Below, piece after piece: positions 6,419 through 10,217 of a stretch of 10,217 nt of DNA. The DNA comes from Thermoplasmata archaeon (lineage in GTDB: Archaea > Thermoplasmatota > Thermoplasmata > Thermoplasmatales > Thermoplasmataceae): positions 1 through 10,217 of the forward strand of contig JAJZYV010000031.1 of assembly GCA_021797955.1 (NCBI GenBank), in the 5' to 3' direction. The number at the start of each line of letters is the position of its first letter. Position 1 is the stretch's first letter. The notes under the pieces are model-generated. The model ran no database searches and was not told the origin of the DNA. It saw only the letters and a program-made list of their open reading frames with translations. Position numbers and translations under genes: made by a program.

Positions 6419-8240
6419 GACATTAAATATCAAACCATCTTATATTGACAATGATCCTGATACGGGTTTTAGGCAATTTCAATTAGATTTGAAAAGAACA
6501 ATGGAAGATCCTCTTAAAAGAATAGTTATTCTGAATGCGCCAACAGGTTCGGGAAAAACCTTTGCGTTTAAGGAAATCAAGAAAAAGGGAAAAGTAATGA
6601 TAGTACTACCGAACAACCTTCTTAGCGAGGAGGTAAGGAATGGCATTAACAAAAGAGCTTGTTTATTAAATAAAAAAAACATTGAAGAGCACATTGAAAA
6701 GGTTTACAAAACGCAGGGAAAGAAATGTTCAAAGGCTGAAGCTATTGAACAAATGGCCATAGAAAATGATTATGTGGTAACAAATCCAACAGTTTTTTTA
6801 TTCATGCTTTTAAACTATTATCTTCAAAATGAAAAGGATGACATGATAAGCAGATTAATGAAGCATGATCTTCAAACAATAATATTCGACGAGTTTCACA
6901 TATATACGTTAGATCAATTATACAAAATTTTGGCTGCTTCTGTCATAATACCAAAAAAGGTTAAAATTATCTTCAGCAGTGCAACGGTTCCAAACTACTT
7001 TATTGGTTTGTGTAAAAAAATCTTTGGGGATAATAGTGTAGAAGAAATAAATCCGAGGAGAAGTTATGAAAAAAGTGAGCGGAATACTATTCTACAGGGA
7101 CCAATCAAGATGCATATTTTTAATGGTTCCGCCCAAAAACTTTTGGAAACCAATCAAAACCTTCTTGGAAGTGGGAAGTGGGTAATGATCTTGGATTCAA
7201 TAAGAAACATAGAGGAAGTTGGCCAAGTGTTAAGGAATAGAATGGAAAATAATGAGTTTGGTCTCATGGCGGCTTACTACGACCCCAATTATGATGTATA
7301 TAGGTCAACAAAAGAAGTGAACAGTCAATTGAGGATTGTGGTAAGTTCTAACGTTATAGAGCAGGGTATCAATATTGATCCAAGTTTTTCTAACTTTATT
7401 ATAGAACCTGGAGTAGGGAGTGAAAATCTCATCCAGAGAATAGGAAGAGTTGGGCGGGGAATAGAACAAGAAAGCACAGTTTATCTTTGTATACCGAATG
7501 GAATAAACCATTATGATAAAAATATCGAAAATATGGATGATCTCATAAAATTCCTACTTTCTCTTAATTTTCCAGGCAAGAAGAGAGAGCCATACCCATT
7601 TGGTGTGGGCGTGTATACATATCTCTTATTGGAAAAAATTACTTTCTTCGCATCATCAATAATTGAAAAGAATATAATAAATGGTTACAATGAAAATCTT
7701 AAGGCAGGTTATTGGTGCGCAAAAGAAGTGTGTGAAACGATGAATAATGAAGAGGGCATTATAAAGATCAGAAAAAATTGTTTTAAAGGAATAAAAGAAC
7801 TTAAGGAATGGTGGGACAAATACAAAGAAACAATTTTTGACTTTATACCTAAAGTTTCTAACGAGGTGAATGTGCTTGACGAATCATTTGATCTTAATGA
7901 TGGATTTCTAAGGACAAGATATAATGAAATATGGATTAACAAGAATAAAGACATACTATACAGGGATTGTTATAATTTTATAGTTGGGGATTTCAATCAG
8001 AAAGTAAAATACGATTTCTCGGTAAAGGTCTCAAATCTTCCACAGGGAAGTAGAAAACTCAAATATGGGCATATAGAGTTCGGGGCACATGGCATAATCG
8101 TTGAGGACGTTGAAAAATTACTCTCGGAGAGCGGATGTGAGAATAATGATAAATTCAGGGAATTCGTAGAGGACGTAAGAAGTTGCACAAAGGTGACTGC
8201 CGGATTGGAAAGATTAATCCTGGAGGTGGATTACGATTAA
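6399..8240 (+). CDS. cas3: Cas3' superfamily 2 DNA helicase (no HD domain)
   Basis: The protein has 613 aa. The ATG at 6399 is preceded by GAGGAG (6389-6394); the in-frame TTG at 6387 lacks a suitably spaced SD. Helicase motifs are clear: an RQFQ element (25-28), Walker A APTGSGKT (47-54), motif II DEFH (164-167), motif III SSAT (193-196), motif V around VVSSNVIEQGINID (314-327) and motif VI QRIGRVGRG (346-354). The C-terminal 230 residues form an accessory region with no recognised motif. It would be recruited to the target-bound I-D complex and unwind DNA using ATP. No HD nuclease domain is present; nuclease activity is supplied by Cas10d, as is usual in type I-D. DEFH fits the Cas3 helicase of this subtype better than the DEAH/DECH of classical Cas3. 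The 5' end overlaps csc1 and the 3' end abuts cas4. Confidence 0.93.
   Translation: MPNGTLKTLNIKPSYIDNDPDTGFRQFQLDLKRTMEDPLKRIVILNAPTGSGKTFAFKEIKKKGKVMIVLPNNLLSEEVRNGINKRACLLNKKNIEEHIEKVYKTQGKKCSKAEAIEQMAIENDYVVTNPTVFLFMLLNYYLQNEKDDMISRLMKHDLQTIIFDEFHIYTLDQLYKILAASVIIPKKVKIIFSSATVPNYFIGLCKKIFGDNSVEEINPRRSYEKSERNTILQGPIKMHIFNGSAQKLLETNQNLLGSGKWVMILDSIRNIEEVGQVLRNRMENNEFGLMAAYYDPNYDVYRSTKEVNSQLRIVVSSNVIEQGINIDPSFSNFIIEPGVGSENLIQRIGRVGRGIEQESTVYLCIPNGINHYDKNIENMDDLIKFLLSLNFPGKKREPYPFGVGVYTYLLLEKITFFASSIIEKNIINGYNENLKAGYWCAKEVCETMNNEEGIIKIRKNCFKGIKELKEWWDKYKETIFDFIPKVSNEVNVLDESFDLNDGFLRTRYNEIWINKNKDILYRDCYNFIVGDFNQKVKYDFSVKVSNLPQGSRKLKYGHIEFGAHGIIVEDVEKLLSESGCENNDKFREFVEDVRSCTKVTAGLERLILEVDYD
8222..8228 (+). 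promoter_or_regulatory. Strong Shine-Dalgarno site for cas4
   Basis: GGAGGTG near the end of cas3' matches the anti-SD over seven bases. No ATG, GTG or TTG lies 5-12 bases downstream in the cas4 frame; only ACG (8233) and ATT (8236) do. The site therefore points to a non-standard start for cas4, or to a base error. Confidence 0.6.
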
Positions 8241-8748
8241 TCCTGAAAACTATCGTGGGACAGACATTAGTTATGTGTCAATATGTCCCAGACGGGCCTG
8301 GTTATCTTTGCATGAAATATCTATAACTGATGGGACTGATTTTGTTAAATTAGGTCAGTACGAAAATGACATAGAAAGGCAATATGGTTTCTCACAAGTT
8401 TCTATAGGAAGAAATAAGATCGATTACCTTAAAATTGAGAAGGATGGGAAGTGCACAATTCATGAATTTAAAAGAGGAAGAAAGGTAATTGATGCGGATA
8501 TATTTCAATTAAGTCATTATATGAAAGTGGCTGCTAATGCTGGTTTTTTGGTGAGTCACGGTGAAATTCATCTTTTAGGCTCTAAAAAAATAGAGAGGTT
8601 AGATTTTCCTCTTAAAAATGAGAAAGAGCTGATCGAAAAATACAAGCTAATAGATAAATTAAAGGGATCGGAAATACCAAAAGCTCAAAAGAATTACTTT
8701 TGTTTTCACGGATGCAGTTATGTGGAGTTTTGTTGGGGGGATGTATGA
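8236..8748 (+). CDS. cas4: Cas4 Fe-S exonuclease (RecB-like), probable ATT start
   Basis: The protein has 170 aa from ATT 8236, or 157 from the first ordinary start codon, GTG 8275. The GTG has no SD and would remove residues before the first cysteine (YRGTDISYVSICPRRAW) that Cas4 proteins normally have, so the upstream start is preferred. The frame is open only back to 8218. Counted from ATT, the RecB-type nuclease motifs are Asp63 (KIDYL), EFK at 77-79, and QxxxY at 91-95 (QLSHY). Cys17 and the C-terminal Cys156, Cys160 and Cys166 would bind a 4Fe-4S cluster; the pair spacing is Cx3C where Cx2C is usual. Cas4 trims and selects PAM-containing prespacers for Cas1-Cas2. Its end overlaps cas1 by four bases (ATGA). 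Confidence 0.88.
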   Translation: MNPENYRGTDISYVSICPRRAWLSLHEISITDGTDFVKLGQYENDIERQYGFSQVSIGRNKIDYLKIEKDGKCTIHEFKRGRKVIDADIFQLSHYMKVAANAGFLVSHGEIHLLGSKKIERLDFPLKNEKELIEKYKLIDKLKGSEIPKAQKNYFCFHGCSYVEFCWGDV

Positions 8749-9704
8749 GCGATATTTATTATCTAATCAAATCAGGAACACTATCAAAATCGTCTGGGTC
8801 ACTTGCACTGAAAAATGAGGTTGAAAGCGTTAATTTACCCATAGAAGACATTAATATGTTGGCCATATTTGGAAACGTAACGCTCACAACACCTGCTATT
8901 TCACTTTTGGCTGAAATGAAGATACCCGTGATATTGTTTTCTGAAAGGGGATATTACATTTCCAGTATTTTTCCAGATAACTATCTTGAAAGTGGATATG
9001 TGCTTAAAAAGCAAGTCGAGCATTCTATAGATTTCTCCAAGAGGTTATTTTTAGCAAAGCAATTCGTTCTTGGGGCAGCAAAAAATATGGGAAAAGTAAT
9101 TTCGAGATTTCAAGCAGGAAAACTTCAAGTTCAGAAGTCCAGGATTGAAAACTCGCTTTCCATAGAAGAACTGATGGGAATAGAGGGTAACATACACATA
9201 GCATATTTGAGTATTTTAGACGGCAAACTCCCAGAAAAGTTCAAAATAAATGGAAGGAGTAGAAGACCACCTGCCAATCCAATAAACGCAATGATGAGTT
9301 ATCTTTATTCGGTATTATATGGAACCGTGACTTCAGAGATTCTGAGAACTCATCTATCACCTTCTATAAGTTACCTTCACGAGCCTTCTGATAGGAGATC
9401 AAGTTTATCGCTTGATGTAAGCGAGATATTTAGGCCTATAATATGTGACAGGGTGATAATGAAATTGGTAAACTTGAAGATGATCAATGAAAGCGATTTT
9501 ATTACGGACAATGGTGTATACCTTTCCCAAACCGGGAAAAGGAAGATACTTGAGGCGTTTGATGAGAAAATGAGGGAAACAGTTTTTGTAAAAAGTCTTG
9601 GAAGAAATGTCTCTATGAGAAGGTTGATAAGACTTGAATTATACAAGTTGGAAAAACACGTCATTGGTGATGGTGTGTATAAACCATATATCTCAAGGTT
9701 CTGA
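8745..9704 (+). CDS. cas1: Cas1 integrase
   Basis: The protein has 319 aa from the ATG at 8745, which overlaps the cas4 stop; a run of six G (8735-8740) just upstream is the only SD-like element. The upstream TTG at 8700 would add residues encoded inside cas4 and is rejected. The N-terminal beta domain begins with MSDIYYLIKSGTLSKSSG. The catalytic alpha-helical domain has Glu147 (MGIEGNIHIAYL), His212 (YLHEPSD), Asp224 and Glu227 (SLDVSEIFRP), the metal-binding set of Cas1. Length and all key residues are intact, so it should be active. With Cas2 it forms the complex that inserts new spacers at the leader end of the array. Confidence 0.96.
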   Translation: MSDIYYLIKSGTLSKSSGSLALKNEVESVNLPIEDINMLAIFGNVTLTTPAISLLAEMKIPVILFSERGYYISSIFPDNYLESGYVLKKQVEHSIDFSKRLFLAKQFVLGAAKNMGKVISRFQAGKLQVQKSRIENSLSIEELMGIEGNIHIAYLSILDGKLPEKFKINGRSRRPPANPINAMMSYLYSVLYGTVTSEILRTHLSPSISYLHEPSDRRSSLSLDVSEIFRPIICDRVIMKLVNLKMINESDFITDNGVYLSQTGKRKILEAFDEKMRETVFVKSLGRNVSMRRLIRLELYKLEKHVIGDGVYKPYISRF

Positions 9705-9709
9705 TAGAA

Positions 9710-9970
9710 ATGTGGGTCATTCTAACCTATGATGTTAACACAAAAAGAGTAAATGAAATTAGTAAAATTTGCAGGCAATATCTGAGGTGGACACAAAATT
9801 CAGTATTTATTGGATATATTACAAGGGCGAACCTTTCAATATTGCTTCAAAAATTGAATAAGAAGATAGAAAAAGATGAGGATGCACTACAGATTTTTAT
9901 TTTGAGGGACCAGAAGCAGATAAAGAGGATTTCTATAGGGATAAGTAAGGAATTTAGTAATATAATTTAA
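9710..9970 (+). CDS. cas2: Cas2, adaptation complex subunit
   Basis: The protein has 86 aa, a normal Cas2 length. The first strand, MWVILTYDVNTKRV, carries the conserved Asp8; WTQNSVFIG fits the typical second strand with its Q-x-SVF motif, and DALQIFILRD a later strand of the ferredoxin-like fold. It starts five bases after the cas1 stop, with AAGGT at 9695-9699 as a modest SD. Cas2 dimers bridge two Cas1 dimers and set the prespacer length; nuclease activity is not needed for that role. It is the last gene of the operon. Confidence 0.95.
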   Translation: MWVILTYDVNTKRVNEISKICRQYLRWTQNSVFIGYITRANLSILLQKLNKKIEKDEDALQIFILRDQKQIKRISIGISKEFSNII

Positions 9971-10217
9971 GAATAATCTATGTAAATCTTCCAACAATGG
10001 ATATTTTTGAATTTTATCCACTTAAAACAATAAATTATAACAGAATGGCAAATCCCCGCATGATTTCTATTTTCACTACTGAACATAAAATAAAAGAACA
10101 GAAAAGCAGTTATGAAATAACGAATATTTTATTATGCAGATGGAGTTCTGCAAAAAGAAGAATCTGCTAAACATTCTCCACTGTTGTAATCTATGAAATT
10201 TAGAATTGGGTATACCT
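9971..10217. other. AT-rich region after cas2, possible CRISPR leader
   Basis: The last 247 bases hold no supported gene and no recognisable CRISPR repeat. A 6-bp inverted repeat, TGCAGA/TCTGCA (10135-10140 and 10147-10152), is followed by AAAAAG. Arrays often lie beside cas1-cas2, so this could be leader DNA for an array beyond the window, but nothing here proves it. Confidence 0.25.

Noticed and set aside
6640..6669. GAGGAGGTAAGGA followed by ATG inside cas3', looking like another internal start.
   Set aside because: The ATG is out of frame with cas3' and its frame stops after nine codons.
10135..10152. Hairpin TGCAGA/TCTGCA followed by AAAAAG as a terminator.
   Set aside because: The stem is only 6 bp and is followed by A rather than T on the plus strand; on the minus strand the T tract precedes the stem, so neither reading is convincing.
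10045..10170. A 41-codon ORF (MANPRMISIF...) after cas2.
   Set aside because: It has no SD, no recognisable similarity and no length support; such ORFs are expected by chance.

Overview
The window carries an apparently complete type I-D CRISPR-Cas locus from an AT-rich prokaryotic genome that is almost certainly archaeal. The archaeal signs are a TATA-box promoter with almost no 5' leader, a Csa3-type CARF regulator, heavy use of AGA/AGG and ATA codons, and a repeat-like element matching the common archaeal CRISPR repeat pattern. Internal operon genes use Shine-Dalgarno (SD) sites. A Thermoplasmata-like or Sulfolobales-like host would fit, but the sequence alone does not settle this.

Layout. 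Positions 1-195 are the 3' end of an electron-transfer-flavoprotein alpha subunit gene, the chromosomal neighbour, followed by a T-rich terminator. The 342-base gap to position 538 holds no gene. It does hold a single 30-base element at 443-472 that looks like an isolated CRISPR repeat. csa3 runs leftward (538-1251). From a short intergenic promoter built on the palindrome TTATATAA, the cas operon runs rightward: cas6, cas10d (csc3), csc2 (cas7), csc1 (cas5), cas3', cas4, cas1, cas2. Junctions are overlapping or only a few bases apart. After cas2 (9970) there are 247 AT-rich bases with no supported gene and no recognisable repeat.

How the parts fit. Cas6 would process the pre-crRNA. Cas10d (large subunit with the HD nuclease), Csc2 (backbone), Csc1 (Cas5) and a small subunit Cas11d would form the interference complex. 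The helicase Cas3' has no HD domain, as expected for type I-D. Cas4-Cas1-Cas2 form the spacer-acquisition module. Csa3 is the probable regulator and suggests a link to cyclic-oligoadenylate signalling.

The most interesting points are: (i) an in-frame internal start at 4348 inside cas10d, preceded by a near-perfect SD, which would produce a separate 127-aa Cas11d; (ii) cas4, which has a strong SD but no ATG/GTG/TTG at the expected place and may start at ATT; (iii) the shared palindromic TATA element between csa3 and cas6; (iv) the isolated repeat-like element. The locus is a known system type; these are details of its expression rather than a new system.
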